Part shown: one piece after another, positions 38,778-48,000 of the stretch
Layout of the letters: each line of letters starts with the position of its first letter
Numbering within the stretch: the stretch's first letter is position 1
DNA from: CAZQFV01 sp964592645
Lineage (GTDB): Bacteria > Chloroflexota > Chloroflexia > DTKN01
DNA length: 64,000 bases
NCBI GenBank assembly: GCA_964592645.1
Contig: CAZQFV010000002.1
Coordinates: 124,001 to 188,000, forward strand
Direction: 5' to 3'
Position numbers and translations under genes: made by a program
The notes under the pieces: model-generated
The model's database searches: none
What the model was told of the DNA's origin: nothing
Seen by the model: only the letters and a program-made list of their open reading frames with translations

Positions 38778-39596
38778 ATGAGCATCTACGATGACCCGAT
38801 CAAAGAGGTGCGCCGACGCAAGTGGCGGATCGCCCTGTCCTATGCCCTGACCGCCCCCTTGGCGGCGAGCACCCTGGTGATCACCCTGCTCGTGGGCGGC
38901 TTCCTCCTGCTGCTGGGCTATACCCTGGCGGGAGGGCTCTTCTTGGTCGTCGGGCTGACCTTTTACCTGCTGTTGGTGTGGGGGACGCTGCGCGACGAGG
39001 AGCAGATCCGCCGCGTGCTGATCGACGAGCTCTACCCGGAGCGCAGCGCCGACCTGCGCAAGCTCCGTGGGCAGTACGCCTCGATCATGCAGGAGGCCCT
39101 GGACGACCGCAAGCGTATCGAGCGGGCCGTCCGGGAGTCCCCGGAGGCCGTCCAGCGGGTCCTCGCCGATACCCTGGAACAGGTCGGGGCGATCACCGAC
39201 ACGGTCTACGAGGTGGCCTACAAGGCGCAGACGCTGGAGGAATCGCTGAAGCCGGTGGATGAGGCCAAGGAGCGTAAGGAGATCGCCGAGTTGGAGAAGC
39301 GGCTTTCCGCCACTCAGGATCCCTACCTGCAGCGGCAGTATCAGGAGACGCTGGAGGCCAAGCGGGAGCTGTTGGAGAACGTCGCCCGCATCCGCAACGG
39401 CCTGGAGCGCTGGCAGGCCCAGCTGCGCCGGGCTAGCACGACGTTGGATAACCTCTACTCCCAGGTGCTGATGATCCGCTCGGCCGAAATCCGCAACCTG
39501 ACCGAGGCCAGCGACGTGGTCACACGCAGCCTACGGCAGCAGATCGAGGAGCTGCGGATGACCAACAAGGCCATGGACGAGGTTTTTTCGCAGTAG
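38778..39596 (+). CDS. Membrane protein with long cytoplasmic coiled coil
   Basis: A 272-residue protein. Two closely spaced hydrophobic helices (22-70: YALTAPLAASTLVITLLVGGFLLLLGYTLAGGLFLVVGLTFYLLLVW) are followed by about 190 residues rich in Glu, Arg, Lys and Leu forming coiled coils. It has no enzymatic motif. It lies 8 bp after the SBP-VWA gene and 14 bp before the LivJ-like gene. Not recognised as a named family; its form recalls structural partners of PspA- or TelA-type systems, but that is inference. Confidence 0.7.
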   Translation: MSIYDDPIKEVRRRKWRIALSYALTAPLAASTLVITLLVGGFLLLLGYTLAGGLFLVVGLTFYLLLVWGTLRDEEQIRRVLIDELYPERSADLRKLRGQYASIMQEALDDRKRIERAVRESPEAVQRVLADTLEQVGAITDTVYEVAYKAQTLEESLKPVDEAKERKEIAELEKRLSATQDPYLQRQYQETLEAKRELLENVARIRNGLERWQAQLRRASTTLDNLYSQVLMIRSAEIRNLTEASDVVTRSLRQQIEELRMTNKAMDEVFSQ

Positions 39597-39610
39597 TCGG
39601 GAGGTCCCTG

Positions 39611-40777
39611 GTGAAGATGAGGCGTACTGCTTGCGGATGGATCGCCCTCGCGGCGCTGCTCGGCATCCTGCTGTCTGCCTGTGGCCCCGGGCCGGCGACC
39701 ATCAACCCGGATACCTACCAGTACGAGGGCGAACTGCGCATCGGCTACGCCGGTCCCTTGACCGGGAGCCAGGCGGCGGTGGGCATCGACCTGTGGCACG
39801 GCGCCGAGCTGGCCGCCCTGCACTACAACCGGCAGGGCGGCGTGCTGGGGCGCAAGGTGGTCATTGTCCCGTTGGACGACCAGGCCGACGGCGAGGTGGC
39901 CGTGGAGGTGGCCCAGGAGTTCGTGGGCCAGCGGGTCGCCGCCGTGGTCGGGCACTACTCCAGCGGGGCGACCATGCCGGCCTCGCGCATCTATGCCGCG
40001 GCCGGCGTCCTGCAGGTGACCACCATGGCCAGCAACCCCGAAATCAGCCGGCAGGGCTTTGCCACCTTCTTCCGCGTCTGTCCGGTGGACTCGGTCCAGG
40101 GGCCCTTCGACGCCGAGTTCGCGGTGCAGACGCTGGGGGCCAGGCGCATCGCCATCGTCTACATCGGCGGCGACACCTACTCCGAAGGGCTGCGCGACGA
40201 GTTCACCCGCCGGGCGCAGGAGCTGGGAGCGCAGATCGTGGCGACCTATCCCTACGAGGATCCACCGGCTGATTTCACCGACACGGTGAACAAGCTCCGC
40301 GGCGACTCGCCGGACCTGGTCTTTTTCTCCGGCTATTACCCGGGCGGCGACCTGCTGCTGCGGCAAATGCGCGAGGCCGGGGTCGCGGCCCCCTTCCTCA
40401 GCGGCGACGGCTCGTTCGAATACGGCTTCCTGCGCGACGCCGGTAAATCCGCCGAAGGCGCCTACATCTCTTCCCTCTTCCCCGACGTCCTGTCCACGAC
40501 GGCGATGGCCGACTGGGTGAAAGAGTTCCGCGCCCTCTACCGCTACCAACCGGGGATCAACAGCCCGGCCGGCTACGCCGCGGTGCAGGTGATCGTGGAG
40601 GGGATCAAAAAGGCCAACAGCCTGGACGCCGACAAGGTGGCCGCGGCCATCCGCGGCATGAGCATCCAGACCCCCTACGGCGCGCTGCGCTACGACGCCA
40701 ACGGCGACCTGGCCGAGCAAAAGATCCCAATGTTCGTTGTCCAACAGGGCCAGTTTGTGGAGTGGACGGGGAAATAG
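39611..40777 (+). CDS. Branched-chain amino-acid-type ABC substrate-binding lipoprotein (LivJ-like)
   Basis: A 388-residue type I periplasmic-binding protein. The lipobox LLSAC gives lipidated C24. LRIGYAGPLTGSQAAVGIDL, VVIVPLDDQADGEVAVEVA and YAAVQVIVEGI are standard for leucine/amide-binding proteins. Starts at GTG 39611 with GGGAGG upstream; an ATG lies two codons later. No LivHMGF permease or ATPase genes are in the window, so transport partners must be elsewhere, or the protein serves as a receptor for this cluster. Confidence 0.88.
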   Translation: MKMRRTACGWIALAALLGILLSACGPGPATINPDTYQYEGELRIGYAGPLTGSQAAVGIDLWHGAELAALHYNRQGGVLGRKVVIVPLDDQADGEVAVEVAQEFVGQRVAAVVGHYSSGATMPASRIYAAAGVLQVTTMASNPEISRQGFATFFRVCPVDSVQGPFDAEFAVQTLGARRIAIVYIGGDTYSEGLRDEFTRRAQELGAQIVATYPYEDPPADFTDTVNKLRGDSPDLVFFSGYYPGGDLLLRQMREAGVAAPFLSGDGSFEYGFLRDAGKSAEGAYISSLFPDVLSTTAMADWVKEFRALYRYQPGINSPAGYAAVQVIVEGIKKANSLDADKVAAAIRGMSIQTPYGALRYDANGDLAEQKIPMFVVQQGQFVEWTGK

Positions 40778-40844
40778 GAGCGTTGGCCGGCCGTCCGTAA
40801 CGAGCCGGTTGCCCGGACGGCTGGCAGCGGCCCGGTCATCCTTG

Positions 40845-42002
40845 TCATCGCCTTTCTTCGCGCAGCTGTCCCATGATCCCCGGCAGCACCTCGAGCAGGC
40901 GCTCGATCTCATCAGGGGTGTTGCCCCGCCCCACACTCAGGCGCAGTGACCCCAACGCCATCTCCCGGGGGATGCGCAGCGCCGTGAGGACGTGCGACGG
41001 CTCTAGCGTCCCGGCAGTGCAGGCCGAGCCGCTGGAAGCGCAGATGCCCAGTTGGTCCAGTTTCACCAGGATGCTCTCCCCGTCTGCCCCGGCGAAACAA
41101 AAGCTGGCGTTGTTCGGCAGGCGCTGCGTGCGATGCCCGGTGAGCCGGGCCTCGGGGATGCCTTGCAGCACCCCCGCGATCAGCCGCTCGCGCAGCGCGA
41201 GGCAGTGGGCATTGTACTCCTCGCGCCCTTCCTGGGCCAGGCGCAGGGCCGCCGCCAGACCGACAATCCCGGCCACGTTCTCCGTGCTGGACCGCCGGCC
41301 GCGTTCCTGCCCGCCCCCCAGTATCTGCGGGACGAGCGGCACGCCGCGCCGCACGTACAGCAGCCCGATCCCCTTGGGGCCGTAAAACTTGTGGGCCGAT
41401 AGGCTCAGCAGGTCCACGCCCAATTCGTCGACATCCAGGGAGAGATAGGCGGCGGCCTGTACGGCATCGGTGTGGAAGTAGGCGCTATGGGCGTGGGCAA
41501 CGGCCGCCAGCTCCGCCAGCGGCTGGACGGTGCCCACCTCGTTGTTGGCATACATGATGCTCACCAGGGCCGTCCCCGGTCGGATGGCCCGCTCCAACTC
41601 CCCGGCCTGCACTAGCCCATCCCCGTCCACGGGAACGATCGTGGCAGGGTAGCCGGCCTCGTCCAAGGCATCCACGGTGTGCAGGATGGCATGGTGCTCG
41701 ATGGAGCTGGTGACGATGCCCTGCCCCCGGCCCTCCTCGCGCATCGCCTGGGCTACCCCCCGCAGCGCCAGGTTGTCGGCCTCGGTGCCGCTGGAAGTAA
41801 AGACGATCTCGGAGGGAGAGGCGTGCAGGATGTCCGCTACGGTCTGCCGGGCCTCGTCGACGGCTCGGCGGGCCTCACGGCCCAGCCGATGGAGGCTCGA
41901 GGGGTTGCCGAAGCGCTCGCCGAGGTACGGCAACATGGCCTCGAGCACGCGCTCGTCCAGCGGCGTGGTGGCCGCATGGTCCAGGTAGATGGTGGCGGTC
42001 AC
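40845..42002 (-). CDS. Cysteine desulfurase (IscS/NifS family)
   Basis: A 385-residue PLP enzyme releasing sulfur from cysteine for Fe-S clusters or thionucleosides. MTATIYLDHAATTPLDERVL is the family start. PLP lysine K205 (LSAHKFYGPKG) and the persulfide cysteine C328 (ASSGSACTAG) are both intact. The start is GTG 42002 with AGGAGGGC upstream. It follows the Nfu gene on the same strand; a hairpin (42024-42051) between them may reduce its expression. MnmA, NifU or SufB are not nearby. Confidence 0.92.
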   Translation of the reverse strand: MTATIYLDHAATTPLDERVLEAMLPYLGERFGNPSSLHRLGREARRAVDEARQTVADILHASPSEIVFTSSGTEADNLALRGVAQAMREEGRGQGIVTSSIEHHAILHTVDALDEAGYPATIVPVDGDGLVQAGELERAIRPGTALVSIMYANNEVGTVQPLAELAAVAHAHSAYFHTDAVQAAAYLSLDVDELGVDLLSLSAHKFYGPKGIGLLYVRRGVPLVPQILGGGQERGRRSSTENVAGIVGLAAALRLAQEGREEYNAHCLALRERLIAGVLQGIPEARLTGHRTQRLPNNASFCFAGADGESILVKLDQLGICASSGSACTAGTLEPSHVLTALRIPREMALGSLRLSVGRGNTPDEIERLLEVLPGIMGQLREERR

Positions 42003-42023
42003 TTTGCCCTCCTGGCATAACAA

Positions 42024-42051
42024 GGGCCTCCCCATTCGCACAGGGAGGCCC
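42024..42051 (-). terminator. Hairpin between Nfu gene and cysteine desulfurase
   Basis: GGGCCTCCC/GGGAGGCCC with a 10-nt loop, followed on the minus strand by TTGTTAT. It could act as a partial terminator between the two Fe-S genes. Confidence 0.5.
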
Positions 42052-42065
42052 GGGAAGGATACGCG

Positions 42066-42287
42066 TTACACGGGGATGACGCGGGTCACTCCTGGCACCT
42101 TTTGTTTCAGGACCCGTTCCACGCCCCAGGCCAGCGTCAACTGCGACATAGGGCAGCCGTGGCAGGCACCTACCAACTTGACCTTGACGGTGCCTTCCTG
42201 GTCGACCTCGACAAACTCGATATCGCCGCCGTCGGCCTGTAGCTGCGGGCGGATCGACTTCAGGGCCTCTTCGATCTGTTCACGCAT
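42066..42287 (-). CDS. NifU-like Fe-S scaffold/carrier (Nfu)
   Basis: A 73-residue Nfu domain protein delivering [4Fe-4S] clusters. The CHGCP motif (C42, C45) is the metal site, in the expected context VGACHGCPMSQLTL. LQADGGDIEFVEV is the conserved first strand. It is the isolated Nfu domain without the N-terminal scaffold. It pairs with the desulfurase downstream, and the AmmeMemoRadiSam radical SAM enzyme would be one client of such a pathway. Confidence 0.93.
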   Translation of the reverse strand: MREQIEEALKSIRPQLQADGGDIEFVEVDQEGTVKVKLVGACHGCPMSQLTLAWGVERVLKQKVPGVTRVIPV

Positions 42288-42323
42288 TTCCTTTCTCCTC
42301 CGATCTTTTTCTAAAGTGCGACC

Positions 42324-42352
42324 ATTCTAGCACCCCCCAGGGGGGATGTCAA
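42324..42352 (-). promoter_or_regulatory. Promoter for Nfu/desulfurase
   Basis: On the minus strand: consensus TTGACA (42347-42352), 17-bp spacer, TAGAAT (42324-42329). Confidence 0.7.
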
Positions 42353-42385
42353 GTGAGCGCCGTCACCAGCATCTTGGGCTAACTG

Positions 42386-42414
42386 TTGACAAGTTCGTGC
42401 AAATATGCTACAAT
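42386..42414 (+). promoter_or_regulatory. Promoter for comEC-like gene
   Basis: TTGACA (42386-42391), 17-bp spacer, TACAAT (42409-42414). Divergent from the Nfu promoter. Confidence 0.75.
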
Positions 42415-42484
42415 GTTTGCTGGTCCGGCGCCTGTCGAGTTGCGGCAGCCTGGAATGCTCCGGACCTGCTAGGGAGGGAGAGCA

Positions 42485-43999
42485 ATGACGTTGATCGCTA
42501 TGGTCATCGCCTGGCTGGCCGGCATCGCCCTGGGCAGTTGGCTGCGCCCGCCCTGGGCCGTGCCGGCGGCGTTGTCCCTGGGGGCCCTTCTGCTGCTGCT
42601 CATGTGGCGCCGGCGCCTCCTGGGGCTGCTCCTGTTGGCCGCCCTGGGGGCGCTGCGCTGGTGCCTGGCCCAGCCGTCCTGGGGTCCGGGCGATATCGCC
42701 TCCTATGTCGGCCGGTCGGTGGAGGTGCGGGGCTTTGTCGACGGGGAGGCTATGGAGTCCGGGGGCCGCGTCTCCTTCTCCTTCTGGGTGGAGACGCTGC
42801 AACTGCCCGGCGAGGAGCCGCGCCCGGCACGCGGGCGCGTCCTGGTCCGCGGCCGGCCGTTCCAGGAGGCTTTCTACGGCGAGCGCCTCCTCCTGGAGGG
42901 GACACTGGCCGCGCCGCGCGGCGGCACCCAGGCCGCCTACCGCGACTACCTGGCGCGCCAGGGCATCTATGTCCTGCTGGAGGATGTGCGGTTCGCCGAG
43001 CTCCTGCCCGGGAGGGGCGGCGCCTGGCCGGCGCGCCTGCTCCACGCTCTGCGCCGCTGGGCGCGGGGCCGGCTGGAGGGCTTCCTGCCGGAGCCGGCCG
43101 CCTCCCTACTGGTAGGCATCCTGCTGGGCTCGCGCACGAGCATCCCCCCGGAGATCCAGGAGGCCTTTTCGCGCAGCGGGACGAGCCACATCCTGGCCAT
43201 TTCAGGGTGGAACATCAACATCGTCGCCGGGTTCCTGGCGGCGTTCACCCGGCGGCTGCCGCGGCGCGTCGGCTGGCTGCTCGTCCTGGCCGGCATTGCC
43301 CTGTACACCCTGTTCGTGGGGGCCGGCGCCGCGGTGCTGCGGGCTGCCCTGATGGGCGGGCTCTATGTCATCGCCCAGCAGGCCGGCCGGCCCGGAGAGG
43401 GTCGCACCGCCCTCTTCGCCTCGGCCGGGGCCATGACTTTGTGGAACCCCGCCCTCCTGGGCGACCTCGGCTTCCAGCTCTCCTTCGCCGCCACGCTGGG
43501 TATGCTCCTCTTTGTCCCGGTGTGGACCGCGGCCCTCTCCCGCTGGCCCCGCTTCCTCTCCGAGTCGCTGGCGGCGACCCTCTCCTCGCAACTCCTCACC
43601 TGGCCGCTCCTGGCCGCCTCCTTCGGCACCTTCTCTCTGGTCGTGCCCCTGGCCAACCTGCTGGCCTGCCCGGCCCTGGCGCCCCTCATGCTCTTGGGCG
43701 CGCTGGCCCTCTTCCTGGGCAGGCTGCCCGGCCTGGGGCTGCTCCTGCGCGGCCTCACTTGGCTGGTGGCTTCCTACATGCTGTTGGTCGTCGGCCGGCT
43801 GGGAGCCCTCCCCTGGGCGGCGGTCGAGATGCCCAAGGTGGGGATCGGGTTCATTGGGGTGTACTATGGGATAGTGGGGTGGTGCTGGTGGAGGAGCAGA
43901 CAGTTTTCAGTTTTCAGCGGTCGGTCAGCAGGGCCGGGGGCAGAGCTTTCGGGGCCCACCGGGGAACCAGACCGGACCAGGGCGGAGGAGCAGGGATAG
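42485..43999 (+). CDS. ComEC/Rec2-family membrane protein lacking the hydrolase domain
   Basis: A 504-residue polytopic protein. The N-terminal OB-like DUF4131 region (30-180) is followed by the competence domain: LLVGILLGSRTSIPPEIQEAF, GTSHILAISGWNINIVAGF and GDLGFQLSFAATLGML are ComEC channel signatures for taking up single-stranded DNA. The C-terminal metallo-beta-lactamase domain found in full-length ComEC is absent; the frame ends in a polar tail rich in Gly/Arg/Glu. The ATG at 42485 has AGGGAGGG upstream. DNA uptake is plausible, but no other competence gene is in the window. Confidence 0.87.
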   Translation: MTLIAMVIAWLAGIALGSWLRPPWAVPAALSLGALLLLLMWRRRLLGLLLLAALGALRWCLAQPSWGPGDIASYVGRSVEVRGFVDGEAMESGGRVSFSFWVETLQLPGEEPRPARGRVLVRGRPFQEAFYGERLLLEGTLAAPRGGTQAAYRDYLARQGIYVLLEDVRFAELLPGRGGAWPARLLHALRRWARGRLEGFLPEPAASLLVGILLGSRTSIPPEIQEAFSRSGTSHILAISGWNINIVAGFLAAFTRRLPRRVGWLLVLAGIALYTLFVGAGAAVLRAALMGGLYVIAQQAGRPGEGRTALFASAGAMTLWNPALLGDLGFQLSFAATLGMLLFVPVWTAALSRWPRFLSESLAATLSSQLLTWPLLAASFGTFSLVVPLANLLACPALAPLMLLGALALFLGRLPGLGLLLRGLTWLVASYMLLVVGRLGALPWAAVEMPKVGIGFIGVYYGIVGWCWWRSRQFSVFSGRSAGPGAELSGPTGEPDRTRAEEQG

Positions 44000-44019
44000 G
44001 AGGTACGGTACACTGCAAG

Positions 44020-44811
44020 CTACCTGACCTCCAGCGTCAACTCCTCGTACCCTCCCACCTCCGTGAACCCCAACCGTCTATAGCAGGCGATCGCCGCCCC
44101 GTTGTCCTCCTTCACATTGAGCCCGACGACCGCCACCGTCTCCAGCAGCGCCCGGCAGAGGCGCGCCGTGACGCGGGTGGCCAGCCCCTGTCCTCGGGAG
44201 GCCGGATGGGTGGTGATGTTGCCCAGCGCGGCGACGCCGTAGGTCGGCGAGTAGACATGCACCCCGGCGGCGCAAACCAGGCCGGCCCCCTGCCGCAGGC
44301 CGTAGTAGTGGCCCGTCTCCAGCATGCGCGGGTCGAACCAGTTGCCGGGGTAAGCAGCCTCGTAGAGAGCCTCCAGCTCCGGAAGATCGTCCGGGGCCAG
44401 TTGGACCACCGCGGCAGTGTCCACCTGGTCCAGGCGCGTCCGGTCCGCCAGGACCATCTTCAGGTGCCGGCCGTGGGGCTCGACCCGGTAGTCCGCGGCC
44501 AGGTCCTCTGCCAGCCCCGGGGAGAGATGGGCATAGAACCGCCGCGGCAGGACCCCTTGGAGCCCCCGCAACAGCCCGGCCAGCACCTCGCGCTCTTCCG
44601 GCGCCCCCAACGCCAGCAGCACGGGCGGGTCGCTCCCGGCGTACAGCAGCGCCAGCGCTACGATGCTGCCCCCCTCCTGGAAGGCGTACCAGGTGGTGTA
44701 GGGCCAGAAGAAGTCGTCCAGGTCGCCCAGTTCGTAGAGGTGCAGCGCCGGGTCGCGCTGCAGGAAAGCGGCGATCTCATCCCGGGAGTGCAGGCAGATG
44801 GCATAGGGCAT
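44020..44811 (-). CDS. GNAT family N-acetyltransferase
   Basis: A 263-residue protein with a C-terminal GNAT domain (about 135-263). The acetyl-CoA loop is NITTHPASRGQGLATRVT (R/Q-x-x-G-x-G/A pattern), and LNVKEDNGAAIACYRRLGFTEVG is the usual C-terminal motif. The N-terminal half (1-125) has a degenerate GNAT-like fold with LYELGDLDDFFWPYTTWYA. Substrate unknown. It runs convergent with the comEC gene and lies next to a repeat region (44837-45049). Confidence 0.87.
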   Translation of the reverse strand: MPYAICLHSRDEIAAFLQRDPALHLYELGDLDDFFWPYTTWYAFQEGGSIVALALLYAGSDPPVLLALGAPEEREVLAGLLRGLQGVLPRRFYAHLSPGLAEDLAADYRVEPHGRHLKMVLADRTRLDQVDTAAVVQLAPDDLPELEALYEAAYPGNWFDPRMLETGHYYGLRQGAGLVCAAGVHVYSPTYGVAALGNITTHPASRGQGLATRVTARLCRALLETVAVVGLNVKEDNGAAIACYRRLGFTEVGGYEELTLEVR

Positions 44812-44836
44812 GCGGTGGATCCTCCCGGCATCTCTT

Positions 44837-44929
44837 CACCGCCGAGAACGCCGAGAGCGCAGAGAAAGGAGATGCCAGGAGCAGCGGGGAAAAAGAATAG
44901 GGTCTCTGCGGACTCGATGCCCTCGGCGG
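44837..44929. repeat. Interrupted palindrome, CACCGCCGAGAACGCCGAG type
   Basis: CACCGCCGAG (44837-44846) and CGCAGAG (44858-44864) are inverted as CTCTGCG (about 44902-44908) and CCTCGGCGGTG (44919-44929). This recalls the dispersed CACCGCAGAGACGCAGAG elements common in environmental genomes. It has no coding capacity. Confidence 0.65.
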
Positions 44930-44963
44930 TGCAATGGCTTTTGTCGCTTGACGGCATCTGGGA

Positions 44964-45002
44964 TTGCTGTAGGGGCAGAGCTCGCTCCCGCCCCTACAGC
45001 AA
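44964..45002. repeat. 13-bp palindrome TTGCTGTAGGGGC
   Basis: TTGCTGTAGGGGC (44964-44976) inverted as GCCCCTACAGCAA (44990-45002). It forms a tandem pair with the next palindrome. Confidence 0.75.
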
Positions 45003-45016
45003 CGTTACGGGAGAGG

Positions 45017-45049
45017 CCGTGGGGGCGACCACCATGGTCGCCCCCACGG
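45017..45049. repeat. GTGGGGGCGACC palindrome, copy B
   Basis: Perfect 14-bp arms CCGTGGGGGCGACC/GGTCGCCCCCACGG with a 5-nt loop, close to copy A (28242-28272). It lies 15 bp past the end of the giant secreted gene and may terminate it. A half-copy GTGGGGGCGACC occurs at about 55665-55676. Confidence 0.8.
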
Positions 45050-45064
45050 AGCTGGTGGCAAGTA

Positions 45065-48000
45065 TCAGGGCGCATACGCCTTGGCCACGATCGGCAGATA
45101 GATCCGCCCGACGATCGTCGTCGTCACCGTGGCCGCGTTGTTGCTCGTCTCGGCCTCGGGTGAGGTTGTGGCGATGGTGGCCGTGCTCTGGTGGCTGCTC
45201 CAGGGCGCCGCCGCCCCGCTCACCGTGGCCGTGATGACGATGGCCGACGGCCCGCTGCCCGCCGCCAGCGTGCCTAGGTCCCAGCGCAGCGGCGCCGTCG
45301 AGGCCGGCGGAGGGCTGGCCGTGACATAGGTCAGCGCGCTTGGTAGGGCCTCGGTGACCTGCACTCCCTGGGCCGCGGCTCCGCCGCGATTGCCGTAGGC
45401 GAGATGGAAGACGACGGTGCCGCCGGGCAGCCCGGCCGCGCCGCCGTACTTTTCGACCCATAGGTCGGGATTGGCCCCGCCGATCGTCACCTCGTCCAGA
45501 TAGCCCCAGGTGCAGGCGCGGTTCGCCGTCTGCTGGACCTGCAGGATCAGGGTCACCGTCTGGCCGGCGTAGGCGCTCAGGTCGAACCAGCGATGGGTCC
45601 AATCGTGGACGCTGGTGTTGGTCGTCAGGAGCGTCACCGGACTGGCGCCGGGGTCCACCAGGACACGGAAGGAGCTGCCGGTCGTGGGCGAGGCGCCGTC
45701 GAGCATGTAGAGGAACGAGAGGGTCGGGGCGTACATCGCTCCCGGCAGCGCCACCTCCTGCGAGATCTGGGAGACCCCCGTCTGGTCGTTGCTGGCCAGC
45801 GCCGTGTAGTAGATGTCGCCGTTCCCGGCGCTGTCGTCGACCCACACCAGATGCACGCTCTTGCCGCCCTCGGCCGCCGGCCGGACGTCGGTCGAGCTGC
45901 CGGCATTGCGCGAGACATCCTTGACCTGCGACCAGACGCCGGCATGCCGGGAGGCGTACAGGATGTCGTTGTCCCCGCCGGAGCTGTCGCTCCAGACCAC
46001 ATGGGCTGTGCGGTTCGCGTCGACCGCGATCTCTGGCCGGCGCGATTCCCCGTCGTTCTGCGAGACGTTCACCGCGCTCGACCAGCTCCCGCCCGCGCTG
46101 CGCAGCGCGTAGTAGACCTCTGCGGCGCTCCCGCTGTCAACCTGCCAGACGACATGCAAGGCCCCGCTGCTATCCGTGGCCAACCGCGGCGCCGTTACGG
46201 CGCTGCTGCTGCTGTAGATGGTGCGCGGGCTTGCCCAACTGCCGTCGTTGAGGGTGTAGGCGACGGCGTTGCTGCCGGCATAGGACTCTGTCCAGACGAC
46301 GTGGATTGCCCCGATGCCCAGGACTAGCTGCGGCGTATTGGCCGTCCCGCCGCTGCTGGAGATGGACACGGGGCTGGACCATGCCCCGCCCTCGCGCAGG
46401 GCGTAGTAGACCTCGCCCTGCTCCCAGGCCGCGTGGGCGTTCCCCGCGGCGTCGATGGCCAGTTGCAGCGAGTCCACGTCCGCCGGGCTGTCCGAGATCT
46501 TTTCCGGCGTTGACCAGGAGGTGTAGCGCCAGGCGTGGTAGACGTTCAAGGCGCCCGGCGTGGCCGTGTCGTCCATCCAGATCACGTGCACGGTGCCGTC
46601 GTTCCGTGCGGCGATCTGGGGGTCGCGCGAGACGCCGGCGTTCTGCGAGATGTTCTCCGGCGCCGACCATGTGCCGGTGCGCCGGGCGTAATAGATCTCG
46701 GGCACGTTGCCGGTATCCTCCGTCCAGACCAGGTGGACGTTGCCCAGTCCGTCGACGGCCATCTGTGGCGCGCCCGCCAGGGCGATGCTGTTGGAGACCT
46801 TTTCCGCGGGGCCCCAGGGCCCGCCGGCCGGCCGGCGGGCATAATAGATCTCGCCGTTGATCCCGGCCCCGTTCTGGTACCATGCGGCATGGACCACCCC
46901 CGTGCCGGCCTCCACCCAGATGACCGGGGTGTACGATTCGCCGGCCAGTCCACAGATGTCCACCGGGGCCGGGAAGGCCCCCACCTGGCATCCCAGCAGC
47001 GCGGCGTAGTCGCCGGTGTAGCGCACCGTGTCCGTGACCCCGGGCGGCGTCACGCCGCCGGCCTGCCAATGGGAGAGGTCCCCGCCCTCCAGCCCCCAGT
47101 TCTGCACGACATTGTCCCCCGGCGGCATAAAGATGTCGTAGTGGGCGTCGGCCGCGCCGGGAAAGGAGGTGTTCGGCAGGGAGGTGTACCCCGCGGCGCT
47201 CCACCCGGCCTCGTAGCTGCCCGCGGCCGTGGCAACATAGCTGCCGTATTTCCCGGCGAGGTCGCTCGGCAGCTCCTGGAACGCGCCGGGCGTCGTGCCG
47301 GCGCTGACCCCGGCAATGGTCACCTCGCGGTTGTCGCGGGCCGTGCCGGTGATGGCCCAGGTATACATGGTGATGTCGGTGTCGCCGTCGCCATCCGGCC
47401 AGGGTTCCACGTTGCCGGCGTGGTCCGTGGCCCGGCAGCGCAGGTAGTAGGTGTATCCCGAAGCCCCGGTGAACACTCCCGCCGTCGCCGTGGTCTGGGT
47501 GATCAGGGTCGTCCAGGGGCCGGTGTCGCCGACCCGGTACTGGACATCGTACAAGGTGATGCCCGATCCGCCGGGGTCGAACCCGCCCCAGGAGATGGCG
47601 ATCTCTGTGCCCTGGTAGTGGTCCGGCAGTGGGTTCACGCGGGTCTGGGGCGGATAGGACTCGACCAGCGTGTGCGTGTCGCCGTCGTCGCCGGAGGGCC
47701 ACTCCTCGACATTGTAGGCGCAGTCACGGCCCCGGCTGCGGAAGTAGTAGGTGTGCCCGCCCTGGCCGGGGAACGGGGCCGAGGTGTCCGGCGTCTGCGT
47801 CTGCCAGTCGTGCCAGCTATCGCCGGCCCCGTCTTTGAACTGGACATCGTAGCTGCACAGGCCGGCCGGCCCGTTGTCGTAGCCACCCCAGTAGACCATG
47901 AACGGCCCCGGCACCATGTAGGGCTGCGCTTGCACCTGGGTCGTCGGCGGCAGGGTGTCCACCGTCTGCCAGTCGGGGTGCCACTCCTGCCCGTTGTTCA

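Noticed and set aside
35850..40777. Complete ABC uptake operon
   Set aside because: Three binding proteins but no permease or ATPase in the window.
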